Shown here in pieces: positions 55,604 to 63,373 of a stretch of DNA of 64,000 nt. Origin of the DNA: a virus; IMG/VR virus record IMGVR_UViG_3300019458_000020, positions 186,001-250,000 of that record, one strand, 5' to 3'. Made by a program: the position numbers and the translations under genes. Under the pieces are notes generated by a model that was not told the DNA's origin, did not search any database, and saw only the letters and a program-made list of their open reading frames with translations. Position 1 is the first letter of the stretch, and every line of letters begins with the position of its first letter.

Positions 55604-56426
55604 AAGATGGTATCATTCTTTGTAATTCTTGTGGTTGTTCTGTAAATTTCCAACAAGGTTTGACTATCCAACGTGTTCTTTCCACGTAATCACCGGAAGA
55701 CAATATGGCATTTCTTAACACCGCGTTGTGTTTATAATCCGGGTCAATGTAAGTTTCCTTAACAATTAATCGTCCATGACGAAATCCCTTTGGATAATCC
55801 ACTGCCCAACTTTTCTCTTTTTCAAAAATCATATCAATCATCTCTGATTGACTTTTACCATTTAATTGTTTGTGAGAAAATAATGATTGTGCAACCATTG
55901 ACACACTGTTTCGGATACAATCTTGTTGTCTCCAAACAAAATAATTATAAACTTCCGTTGGGTCAGGAATGGTGAAAACACGAGCATCAAAGAAAGCCAA
56001 TTTCATTGCTTCGACGATGACTTTATCTGTACTCACTTTCTTTTGGTCGGATAAATTCATCCATCTAGCTCGTCGGAGCATATTGAATTCGGCAGTCATG
56101 ATACTCGAAGAAACACTCACCATTTTTTGAATATTTCCATCAAACCAAGCACAAGTTTGTGGCGTGGCAAAATCAGTCAATAATAGAGAAATTTCATCGG
56201 ATTGAGTGTAAGCAAATACAACTCCTTGAACTTCTTTACATAAAGAAATAATGGAATTATCCATGTCGTCAAACAACCCTTGGTCGAATGGTTTTGTTAA
56301 ACCTTTGGTGTAAGTGTGGAAACTTTTACCGTCAAGTCTAAGTATAGAATACGTTCGTCGGGGAAGAAACGTTCTAGTTCTATCCTCATAATTTAATTTC
56401 ATTCTGTCGCCTAACGTATCTTTCAT
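55596..56426 (-). CDS. Thg1-like tRNA 3'-5' polymerase
   Basis: 276 aa. RTYSILRLDGKSFHTYTKG, KPFDQG and VFAYTQSDEISLLL carry the metal-binding Asp and the QSDE motif of the Thg1/TLP family. These add nucleotides to tRNA 5' ends; bacterial and phage members usually repair truncated tRNAs. Start MKDTLGDRMK is the family start. It overlaps the end of a LAGLIDADG gene by about 40 nt. Confidence 0.8.
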   Translation of the reverse strand: MKDTLGDRMKLNYEDRTRTFLPRRTYSILRLDGKSFHTYTKGLTKPFDQGLFDDMDNSIISLCKEVQGVVFAYTQSDEISLLLTDFATPQTCAWFDGNIQKMVSVSSSIMTAEFNMLRRARWMNLSDQKKVSTDKVIVEAMKLAFFDARVFTIPDPTEVYNYFVWRQQDCIRNSVSMVAQSLFSHKQLNGKSQSEMIDMIFEKEKSWAVDYPKGFRHGRLIVKETYIDPDYKHNAVLRNAILSSGDYVERTRWIVKPCWKFTEQPQELQRMIPSYE

Positions 56427-57195
56427 ACTTGTATTCTTTAAAATGCCATTTATGTTTGTAACATATCATAACACAATCTCCTATGTAGTCAAGGAATTTT
56501 TTTATTTGTATTCGTGGAATGTATATCACATATTGTTTCTTGCCGTATTTTTTAGGTTGATATTCGGAGAGCTTATCCATAAGAATGTTTATATCTTTGG
56601 AACTAAAAGAATAAGTGGATAATTTTATATATTGTGACCTTGGGCCGTTTATTAATCCACCATCTCCAACATACCAAAACAACATTGTTGTAGGAGTTAA
56701 CACCACATCCGGAGGAACTATCTTTATGCCTCGCGGATACCATTTATTTCTTAAATGATAAAATGATAAATTACTAATAGTTCTAATTGTATATCTTGTA
56801 TAGTATTTATTAGTTCTTTCATCGAAGGAAACATATTTAATGGGTCCAAATTGGCACTCTTTTACCATCATTCTTTTAAGTTTTCTATAAACAAATTTTA
56901 CATGTTCATATTTGCTGGAACAATAGGTAAATTGAGAACTATTCCCTCACGGGAGAGTTATGTGACCATCACCTAATAAACATCCATTTATTACTTCTAA
57001 TTCTTTATTACTAAATTTCAATTCATCGTTATGATGTTTTCTTTCCGAATCAATTTTTATATCGTTTTGTAACATCCAATTAGAAAGTGTTTTTCGAGTC
57101 GTATTTAAAATTTCACTACAATCTTCGAGACTCAATTTCCGATTGTGATATAGATTTAAGACTTCTTCTTTTTTAAATAATTTCTTTTTACTCAT
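56386..57195 (-). pseudogene. LAGLIDADG homing endonuclease with an in-frame TGA
   Basis: Two in-frame parts separated by TGA near 56930. The first has an HTH start (LSLEDCSEILNTTRKTLSNW) and VINGCLLGDGHITLP (LAGLIDADG helix 1). The second has TMLFWYVGDGGLIN (helix 2) and the C-terminal part. The TGA follows ITLP, where family members often have Lys/Arg or Gly. Free-standing, its end overlaps the Thg1-like start. Promoter TTGACA, 17 bp, TACGTA, 9 nt. Confidence 0.7.
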
Positions 57196-57222
57196 ATACA
57201 ATAATACGTATGGGGAAAGAAA

Positions 57223-57444
57223 TCATTTGTCAACTCTTTTGTGAGAAGGTTTGTAAGGAATGAATCGTTGTTTGAAATCTCCATACAAAACGAATAATAC
57301 AATAAGTGGAGAAAATAATAAATCCAGAATAATACAAACAATATCAAACCAATAGAATCCTTTAATTGTATAAATGTTAGTTTTAAATCCACGTATCATT
57401 AGATACAACCAACAAATAAACCAAAGATAAAGAATCATGTTCAT
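57223..57444 (-). CDS. Membrane protein, 73 aa
   Basis: Helices ILYLWFICWLYLMI and FDIVCIILDLLFSPLIVLFVL, basic tail. No clear promoter. Confidence 0.55.
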   Translation of the reverse strand: MNMILYLWFICWLYLMIRGFKTNIYTIKGFYWFDIVCIILDLLFSPLIVLFVLYGDFKQRFIPYKPSHKRVDK

Positions 57445-57507
57445 TTATAATATGAATTATTTGATATATAGGACACTATACCAAGATAATAACCGATATA
57501 TAGGACG

Positions 57508-57720
57508 TTAGTCTTTCAAGAAAATCACGGATTCTATAGGAAACATAACTTCACCACCTACAATGGTTTTATATTTTACAACCGCATAGGTCGCCGGATT
57601 TTCATCAAAATCACCGACAGGAGGGAAAGTTGTTTCTCTTAATAATGGAAGTTTTACAATTTCATTATTGAATATAACGAGAACGTTTTTACAACGAGCT
57701 TTACGATTTTTAGGTTTCAT
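57508..57720 (-). CDS. Basic hypothetical protein, 70 aa
   Basis: Basic start (MKPKNRKARCKNVLVIF), beta-rich. One nt after the VWA gene (TGATATG). Not recognised. Confidence 0.5.
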   Translation of the reverse strand: MKPKNRKARCKNVLVIFNNEIVKLPLLRETTFPPVGDFDENPATYAVVKYKTIVGGEVMFPIESVIFLKD

Positions 57721-57721
57721 A

Positions 57722-58726
57722 TCACTTTAAAACAATGAGTGTCGTTCCTGGGTCGGTGTCTCGGTTATACGAATTACTCTGAACAAAGATATCGAAATTT
57801 TTCAAATTACCAGGAGTAACCTTTGCATTTGTATTCGGCAGTTCGAGCAAATCTCTTGCAGCATCGCCTGTATAAACTTTGCCGGTGTTTTTATCCTTAA
57901 TACAAATCTTCTTGTTTGCCTGAATTAATTCAGGCTGAGTCAATTGATAGTAAGCAGAACCTTTAACATATTTCTTACCTGTGAAGTTCTCCACACAATC
58001 ACGAATTTCTTCGGTTTTAGTGATACGAATAACAACGTATGAAGAACGAGGAAGTTCATCAAGATTGTTACGAACGGTAGAAGACGAAACATTAACATCC
58101 ATCTTGAAAAGAGAACGAGAACCACGGATACCCTTGGAACGGTTTGTCATGAATCCGTCTGTAGATTTTTGAATAATCTTATCAACCTCTTCAAATCCTT
58201 CATTAGAACACGCATTCCAAATAGAACAATTATCTGCTGGAAAGCCGGCTTTCTTTGCTTCATACATACCATCCTGATTAGGAACCAATGCGGCCAGTGT
58301 CCAATTTTCACGTAGAGAATTAATTTTTCTAGCTAATTGCCATGCGGCATTCTTACTGCGATTTTCAAATCCATCGGTCAGGCTGTAAATTAAAAATGCG
58401 TGATCGCCGTATAATTCCGGAGTTTTCTCAAGGTCTTCAATAGCCTTCAATGTTCCATCAATAAGAGCGGTCATTCCGTTAGTTTCATAGTAACCAGCAA
58501 GGGATGGCATTCTCATAACATCCATATCATAAACGAGACATTCCACGGCGTTCGCAAACAAATAAACGGACACACGCGTTTCTTGTTTTAATTCCTTTGA
58601 CCTTCGGACCAAGTGTTTGATTTGATTGTCAAACACTTTAACAACTTGTTCTTCGTAATGTTCCATTGAATCGCTGGCGTCAACGACGAAAACAATATGA
58701 TTGACTAAATTTTGTATTCTTTTCAT
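57722..58726 (-). CDS. VWA-domain protein, 334 aa
   Basis: MIDAS motif DASDSM near residue 17, NGMTALIDG and a SLTDGFEN segment complete a metal-dependent VWA fold. The C-terminal 140 residues are unknown. VWA proteins of this kind occur in large phages, partners unknown. Confidence 0.75.
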   Translation of the reverse strand: MKRIQNLVNHIVFVVDASDSMEHYEEQVVKVFDNQIKHLVRRSKELKQETRVSVYLFANAVECLVYDMDVMRMPSLAGYYETNGMTALIDGTLKAIEDLEKTPELYGDHAFLIYSLTDGFENRSKNAAWQLARKINSLRENWTLAALVPNQDGMYEAKKAGFPADNCSIWNACSNEGFEEVDKIIQKSTDGFMTNRSKGIRGSRSLFKMDVNVSSSTVRNNLDELPRSSYVVIRITKTEEIRDCVENFTGKKYVKGSAYYQLTQPELIQANKKICIKDKNTGKVYTGDAARDLLELPNTNAKVTPGNLKNFDIFVQSNSYNRDTDPGTTLIVLK

Positions 58727-58729
58727 AAA

Positions 58730-59092
58730 TTAGGATAATAGTTTTTTGATTTTCTTTTTCATTAAATCTTCTGCTTCTATTTCAGTTCGGTATAACATTC
58801 TTTTCATCATTTCCGAAATGATAAATTGTTCCGTTTCTCCACGGTTATAAGAAATTCGAGTAATAATCCGATGGGTTTTTTCATCGGTAATAAACAGATT
58901 CCAATATTTGACTTGATTTTCATGAAACCCACGAATAAAAGTCATTTTTATGACCAAATTAGGTCCAAACTCCATTAGGTATTCATCTCTGTCACCGTTA
59001 TTAAATTCGGTTTCAATGGAATTGAATCCCATCAACAAAAGAGTTTGTTTAATGACTTCATCATTTCTATTTATAGAAAGGGTCGATTCCAT
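58730..59092 (-). CDS. Hypothetical protein, 120 aa (leaderless)
   Basis: TTGACA, 16 bp, TTATAT, 9 nt, ATG. Beta-rich N-part, basic helical C-terminus. Heads the VWA/Thg1/ClpX operon. Confidence 0.55.
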   Translation of the reverse strand: MESTLSINRNDEVIKQTLLLMGFNSIETEFNNGDRDEYLMEFGPNLVIKMTFIRGFHENQVKYWNLFITDEKTHRIITRISYNRGETEQFIISEMMKRMLYRTEIEAEDLMKKKIKKLLS

Positions 59093-59181
59093 TATCTGTT
59101 AATATAAATCGAAGGATGGATGTTGTCAATCGATTTTGTCGATTGATAAAACCCTTATATCTGTATGTAAGTGTTAATGAT

Positions 59182-59499
59182 ATGAAACGGAGTGAATTCA
59201 ACAAACGTATCAAAAATCTTCTCCAAGAATCCATCAATCTCGAATGTGGTTCCAACACAATGTTTCTAACGTCAATCTTTTTAGCCAATGAATCCGATAG
59301 AATTGAATCACAATTATCGTCTCCTACCATTACAGAAAAAGAAAAGAAATCATTAGAAAAACAGATGGCCAATATTCTTAAAAAGATGGAATGGGAATTA
59401 AAATTCAATAAGCAGATGGAGAATAAGGCCAAGGAAATTACCGAAGAAATGGATAAATTGAATAAATTAAAAGAAGAAGGGAAAATAGAAGATGAATGA
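59182..59499 (+). CDS. Coiled-coil protein, 105 aa
   Basis: ATG 59182 (not the earlier frame). Long charged helix (KKSLEKQMANILKKMEWELK, EEMDKLNKLKEEG). Small plus-strand island; overlaps the next gene by 8 nt. Confidence 0.5.
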   Translation: MKRSEFNKRIKNLLQESINLECGSNTMFLTSIFLANESDRIESQLSSPTITEKEKKSLEKQMANILKKMEWELKFNKQMENKAKEITEEMDKLNKLKEEGKIEDE

Positions 59500-59695
59500 C
59501 CGACCTGATTTTGATGGGATTGCTTTGACGATAAAAAGTAGTCAATTCATTCAAGAAGAAGCAAAAAAACTTCTCGATAAGTATTATAATTCTTCCAACG
59601 AGTTCGAAAAAAAGGAAATTATTGGTAAATTGGAAAAGATTCAAGTAAAGATGCAACGAGAATTGGAAAGTCTTAATGTTCTGATGGAACGGTGA
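59492..59695 (+). CDS. Helical protein, 67 aa
   Basis: KKLLDKYYNSSNEFEKKEII and KMQRELESL resemble the minus-strand gene at 59949 (DRMLKRYYSLKTEESRKK, SQKREICKLL): diverged paralogues. Confidence 0.5.
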   Translation: MNDRPDFDGIALTIKSSQFIQEEAKKLLDKYYNSSNEFEKKEIIGKLEKIQVKMQRELESLNVLMER

Positions 59696-59737
59696 AATAA
59701 TAATTAAGATAGAATTAATGAAATATATTTATACTTA

Positions 59738-59947
59738 ATGAAACAGAATAGTGGAAAGAATCCGAATATCCACATCAATCTATGGAAACATTCTGTAGAA
59801 ATTGATAATGAGAATGCAGTGTATATAAGCCATGTACACTGTAAAAAACCATGTCCTGATACCGAAAAAATTATTGATTATTTACAAGCCGAAGCTTTTA
59901 TTGGCAAAGCTTATCTTCTCACCGAGACATACGAAGATAAAAAATAA
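59738..59947 (+). CDS. Hypothetical protein, 69 aa
   Basis: Starts MKQNSGKNPN and contains HVHCKKPCPDT. No match recognised. Third gene of the plus-strand island. Confidence 0.45.
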   Translation: MKQNSGKNPNIHINLWKHSVEIDNENAVYISHVHCKKPCPDTEKIIDYLQAEAFIGKAYLLTETYEDKK

Positions 59948-59948
59948 A

Positions 59949-60140
59949 TCACTCTCCCAATAATTTACAGATTTCTCTTTTTTGAGATTGAAGTTTACCG
60001 GCCATTGCTCTAAGAAGTGGTTCCATCTTCTTTCTTGATTCTTCAGTTTTTAACGAATAATACCGTTTTAACATTCTGTCAGCTTCATTACAAACCCATT
60101 CACCGGATTCTAATTGTAAATCAGTAAATTGGTCTTCCAT
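59949..60140 (-). CDS. Helical protein, 63 aa
   Basis: ATG 60140 in a TAATATG junction. Paralogue of the gene at 59492. Converges with 59738-59947, one nt apart. Confidence 0.5.
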   Translation of the reverse strand: MEDQFTDLQLESGEWVCNEADRMLKRYYSLKTEESRKKMEPLLRAMAGKLQSQKREICKLLGE

Positions 60141-60141
60141 A

Positions 60142-60493
60142 TTATTGTGTTCCTTCGTATTTAGTCCCATCGAAAATATGACTAACAATTCCTATATGTC
60201 GATACTTGGCAATTAATTCGGAGTCACTGTAACAACAACTACACCATCCACCGAAGTTCTTGGTCCCAAAAAACTCTATAGGGGCCATATCTATCTCCTT
60301 TAATTAAATCCCCGTCATAAATCTCTTTACCATTTACATCTTTCAAGCCGGTTGCCATTTGAACTACAAAAGATTTTATAAAATTTGCGTGTGCCACCCA
60401 AATTCACCGTTCCTTTTTATAGTCAACTGTTCCGTCTTCAAAATCATACCAACGGTCGTTAACTGTATCTCTGACTCTGAATTTAACTTTCAT
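60142..60493 (-). pseudogene. YopX-like phage gene, broken by TGA and a frameshift
   Basis: From ATG 60493: MKVKFRVRDTVNDRW, then TGA (60404-60406), then SFVVQMATGLKDVNGKEIYDGDLIKGD (YopX core). After a frameshift the C-terminal RHIGIVSHIFDG lies in the ORF 60142-60288, which has its own strong ribosome site (AAAGGAGATAGAT) and could be made alone as a 48-aa protein with several Cys. Confidence 0.55.
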
Positions 60494-60494
60494 A

Positions 60495-60692
60495 TTAAAA
60501 ATTTCCGCAAACTTCGTTCCAGAATAATTCTTTTATTGCCTCTCTTAAATCTTCTCTTGATTGATGATATTCTTCTTTAAAGAACATAGGTTCGTCAACA
60601 TGATATTTTTCTTTAATTAGCGTCATTATTTCGACGAAAGCTTTTTCGGCTTGTTGATCGGAGAATTCTTTGTTTGCTCCCATACATGGCAT
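60495..60692 (-). CDS. Hypothetical protein, 65 aa
   Basis: ATG 60692 is preceded by AAAGGTGA. Helical (SDQQAEKAFVEIMTLIKEK). Overlaps the upstream gene by 67 nt. Not recognised. Confidence 0.45.
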   Translation of the reverse strand: MPCMGANKEFSDQQAEKAFVEIMTLIKEKYHVDEPMFFKEEYHQSREDLREAIKELFWNEVCGNF

Positions 60693-60937
60693 AAATTCAC
60701 CTTTACTTTCTTTGGTTTTTTTATAATTTTTACCCTACTTGTAGTTTCAATCCAAACTCTGGCTCCACACTGAAGCGGTTTATCCGGACTGTAAATGATT
60801 TTAGCTGGTCCTTGAATATCTACGCCATAACCATATTCATTGGTTTTGTATGTTTTAACGGTTAATACCGGTAGATTTGTTCCATTCTTTTTATTAGAAC
60901 GAATATGATGTTGATTTACATGGATGATCGTCTTCAT
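60626..60937 (-). CDS. Hypothetical protein, 103 aa
   Basis: MKTIIHVNQHHIRSNKKNG, then VDIQGPAKIIYSPDKPL and RVWIETTS are a conserved small phage family; it normally ends after about 70 residues, so the last 30 may come from a lost stop. Confidence 0.55.
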   Translation of the reverse strand: MKTIIHVNQHHIRSNKKNGTNLPVLTVKTYKTNEYGYGVDIQGPAKIIYSPDKPLQCGARVWIETTSRVKIIKKPKKVKVNLCHVWEQTKNSPINKPKKLSSK

Positions 60938-60939
60938 GT

Positions 60940-61179
60940 TTATTCCGAGTATTTTCCTATAAAATAACACACCAATAGAATTATATCAGCAAATACTCCG
61001 AAAAACAAACACGCATGTAAATCTTTACTCCATCCCGGTGTAAAAAATTCTATCACATTGATAATACAAAAACCAAGAACAACCGTTACGAGGAATCCAA
61101 GGATAATCATCATTAATCCTCTTAATACGGTTTTTAACGTATCCATAAGTTGTATTAGTTTACAAATTTGACCATCCAT
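60940..61179 (-). CDS. Two-helix membrane protein, 79 aa
   Basis: Helices MMIILGFLVTVVLGFCIINVI and LFFGVFADIILLVCYFI. Starts inside the end of the upstream gene. Confidence 0.55.
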   Translation of the reverse strand: MDGQICKLIQLMDTLKTVLRGLMMIILGFLVTVVLGFCIINVIEFFTPGWSKDLHACLFFGVFADIILLVCYFIGKYSE

Positions 61180-61328
61180 GATTTAAGTAAAGAATGGCAC
61201 AGATGACCATATTCATCCTCCCAAATTAATGTTAATTGATTATCTACAGAAACTACACCAAGGTAATATCCTCCTATAGTACATTTCGAGTCGGTTTTGC
61301 TGGTTAATTTTATTTTTAATTTTTTCAT
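61155..61328 (-). CDS. Hypothetical protein, 57 aa
   Basis: From ATG 61328: basic N-terminus (MKKLKIKLTSKTDSK), SH3-like strands (YYLGVVSVDNQLTLIWEDEY). Overlaps the next gene by 25 nt. Confidence 0.45.
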   Translation of the reverse strand: MKKLKIKLTSKTDSKCTIGGYYLGVVSVDNQLTLIWEDEYGHLCHSLLKSWMVKFVN

Positions 61329-61331
61329 AAA

Positions 61332-61763
61332 TCATTTTCTCAATTCTTCATTTAATTCATTCAAGAATTTTGGTAATTGAGATACAGGAATGAAATCGTC
61401 GGATTGTTTACCATATCTATTCTTAACTACAATAAATTCTTGTTCTACCGTATCCACTTGTATCACCAAATCTGCCATAGCAACCACTCTTAAATGATTG
61501 ACGATTCTATCAGAAATATCAAGAATAACTAAGTTTCTGAAACGTGGGTCATTTTCGGAAACTCTCTTTTCCAACTCTTCATTTTTTCGACGTAAAATGT
61601 ATATCTGTAATTGAGATGCCTCGTTCTCCATCTTCAATACTTCACGTCGGAGATAGCCACCTGGGTCGTCCGAACAATAACCACTATCATGAGAGATACG
61701 GTCATTCATTTCCTTCAACTTTTTTTCGAGTTGAGGAATGGTTTGTTCTGACCAAGGTTTCAT
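61332..61763 (-). CDS. Coiled-coil protein, 143 aa
   Basis: Long helical segments (IPQLEKKLKEMNDRIS, LRRKNEELEKRVSE), then an alpha/beta C-part. ATGA-coupled. Confidence 0.55.
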   Translation of the reverse strand: MKPWSEQTIPQLEKKLKEMNDRISHDSGYCSDDPGGYLRREVLKMENEASQLQIYILRRKNEELEKRVSENDPRFRNLVILDISDRIVNHLRVVAMADLVIQVDTVEQEFIVVKNRYGKQSDDFIPVSQLPKFLNELNEELRK

Positions 61764-61969
61764 GTTTCAGAAGTGACTCTGACATCATTTTCACATAGAG
61801 CGACCAAACCTTTATTTAATCCATGTGGTAGAACATCGTATCCATAACAATTAAGAAACTCTCTGTTTCCAATGATATCCAATGTTTGACCATAGTGTAG
61901 AACGTCACCGGATGAAAGTGTTACGCCTTTGGGATTGATAATAACTCCGTATCTTTTATTTTTATTCAT
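61760..61969 (-). CDS. Hypothetical protein, 69 aa (leaderless)
   Basis: TTGACA, 16 bp, TAGAAT, 8 nt, ATG. Beta-rich. Not recognised. Confidence 0.5.
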   Translation of the reverse strand: MNKNKRYGVIINPKGVTLSSGDVLHYGQTLDIIGNREFLNCYGYDVLPHGLNKGLVALCENDVRVTSET

Positions 61970-62001
61970 AGAATGCTATTCTACTCTATTTGTTATTTTT
62001 G

Positions 62002-62436
62002 TCAACTCCATTCACCTAATCGAATAAATTCATTTTTGACCGCCAACCAATCAGTTTCAGGTTCAAATCCGGCCCGGTCATCCAAAAGGATATTGAAATA
62101 AAATTTACTCTCGAAACAACTTCGATTTGTACTTTTCGCTTCTGGATTTTCGTTGAAATATTTGAAATTAATCCCGTTTTGTCTCAACCATTCCAATACT
62201 TTCACAACACGTTCTTTGGGAATACTACTCCACAAAATAAGAACTATGTCCTTCCGGCCACTGAGTTTCTGAAGAACTTCTTTTGCATAAGGATAAAATT
62301 CGGTGTGTTCTTCAATATCGTTTAGGGTCTTTCCACTCGGAATGATGGTTCCGTGTAAATCCACAGAAACATACAATGTATCCCAACCACGAACCTTTTT
62401 TAAATTAAATTGTGTCTCAATGTTAAATACATTCAT
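62002..62436 (-). CDS. HAD-superfamily phosphatase-like protein
   Basis: 144 aa. VSVDLHGTII is the catalytic DxHxT variant of motif I, IVLILWSS is motif II, and a C-terminal ILLDDRAGF gives the acidic motif. The second motif-I Asp is His, so activity may be changed. ATGA-coupled. Confidence 0.6.
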   Translation of the reverse strand: MNVFNIETQFNLKKVRGWDTLYVSVDLHGTIIPSGKTLNDIEEHTEFYPYAKEVLQKLSGRKDIVLILWSSIPKERVVKVLEWLRQNGINFKYFNENPEAKSTNRSCFESKFYFNILLDDRAGFEPETDWLAVKNEFIRLGEWS

Positions 62437-63242
62437 GATACCACTTCCATTTCTTCGAGAGAAAATCCTTCATACTCAGCACCATTTCTTTCTTTTAATA
62501 AAAGATAAGCTCTCTTTCCACCTAAAAGGTCGTCATTCTTTTTAATAAATTCAATGTCTTCAATCTGAGCCAGTTTAGATTTTTTGTATTTAAGATAGTG
62601 TTCGTAATGTGACCACTCTTCTAGCGCCGCTTTCTTTACAGGTCCATCTTTTAATTTTTCAATATCCTCCTTCGTCATTGAAGGTTTTTGGTAGTCTGTA
62701 TCCTTTTCTATATCTTTCTTTGTTGGATACCAATATCCATCTTTAATTCGTTCCATGACAATATTACGACAGGTCTTGAATAATGATGGTAAGTTGGAAA
62801 CGTAAAACATTCTATTGCCGTGTTTTTCTTTTAAGATAAGAACATTATTGTAATTGAATGAAGTATCCAAAATAACTGCTTCACATCGACCTAATTGTTT
62901 TAAATTTTTAAGTGTCGATTCAGCGACTTTTAAATCGTGATGATTGAATACAAGCCTTCTTTTGCCTTCCTTGGAATCCTCATAAATAGTATAACCAAAG
63001 CCGCCATGATTATCACTGATTAAGTAATAAAAACATTTTCCTTCGGCATAAGCGTCTTGTTCCTCTTGAACATTCCAAGCAGAATTTGGGTCCAAATAAC
63101 CACCCCTTTCGGCAGGAGCCCATTTAGGATGTATCCACAATGTATATTCTCGTCCACTACTTGTCTTGTCGGAATGTTCAGACCATCCCTTTGAACGGAG
63201 ATATTCAAGTTGTTTCTCAGTTAATTCTTTTCTTTGTTTCAT
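62433..63242 (-). CDS. Hypothetical protein, 269 aa
   Basis: ATG 63242 overlaps the stop of the 6-codon leader. Early part has a KGWSEHSDKT and WIHPKWAPAERGGYL stretch, middle alpha/beta, C-terminal helical. Not recognised. Confidence 0.55.
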   Translation of the reverse strand: MKQRKELTEKQLEYLRSKGWSEHSDKTSSGREYTLWIHPKWAPAERGGYLDPNSAWNVQEEQDAYAEGKCFYYLISDNHGGFGYTIYEDSKEGKRRLVFNHHDLKVAESTLKNLKQLGRCEAVILDTSFNYNNVLILKEKHGNRMFYVSNLPSLFKTCRNIVMERIKDGYWYPTKKDIEKDTDYQKPSMTKEDIEKLKDGPVKKAALEEWSHYEHYLKYKKSKLAQIEDIEFIKKNDDLLGGKRAYLLLKERNGAEYEGFSLEEMEVVS

Positions 63243-63259
63243 AGGTCCCGTGTATTCAT
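63239..63259 (-). CDS. Leader peptide ORF, 6 aa
   Basis: ATG 63259 is 6 nt after TATATT with TTGACA 16 bp upstream (leaderless). MNTRDL ends in a TGA overlapping the next ATG, so the main gene is reached by re-initiation. Confidence 0.45.
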   Translation of the reverse strand: MNTRDL

Positions 63260-63373
63260 CGTTACAATATACACACAGATTATAGATTGTCAATAGACTT
63301 TTTATACTGACTTTCTAAAGAAACGTAAATATGTATATACTGATAGTTTAACACATAACACACAGAATATAAA

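Noticed and set aside
3578-60493. Genome-wide TGA-to-Trp recoding
   Set aside because: Dozens of genes end in TGA and many overlap the next start as ATGA or GTGA, so TGA works as a stop; the in-frame cases are isolated.
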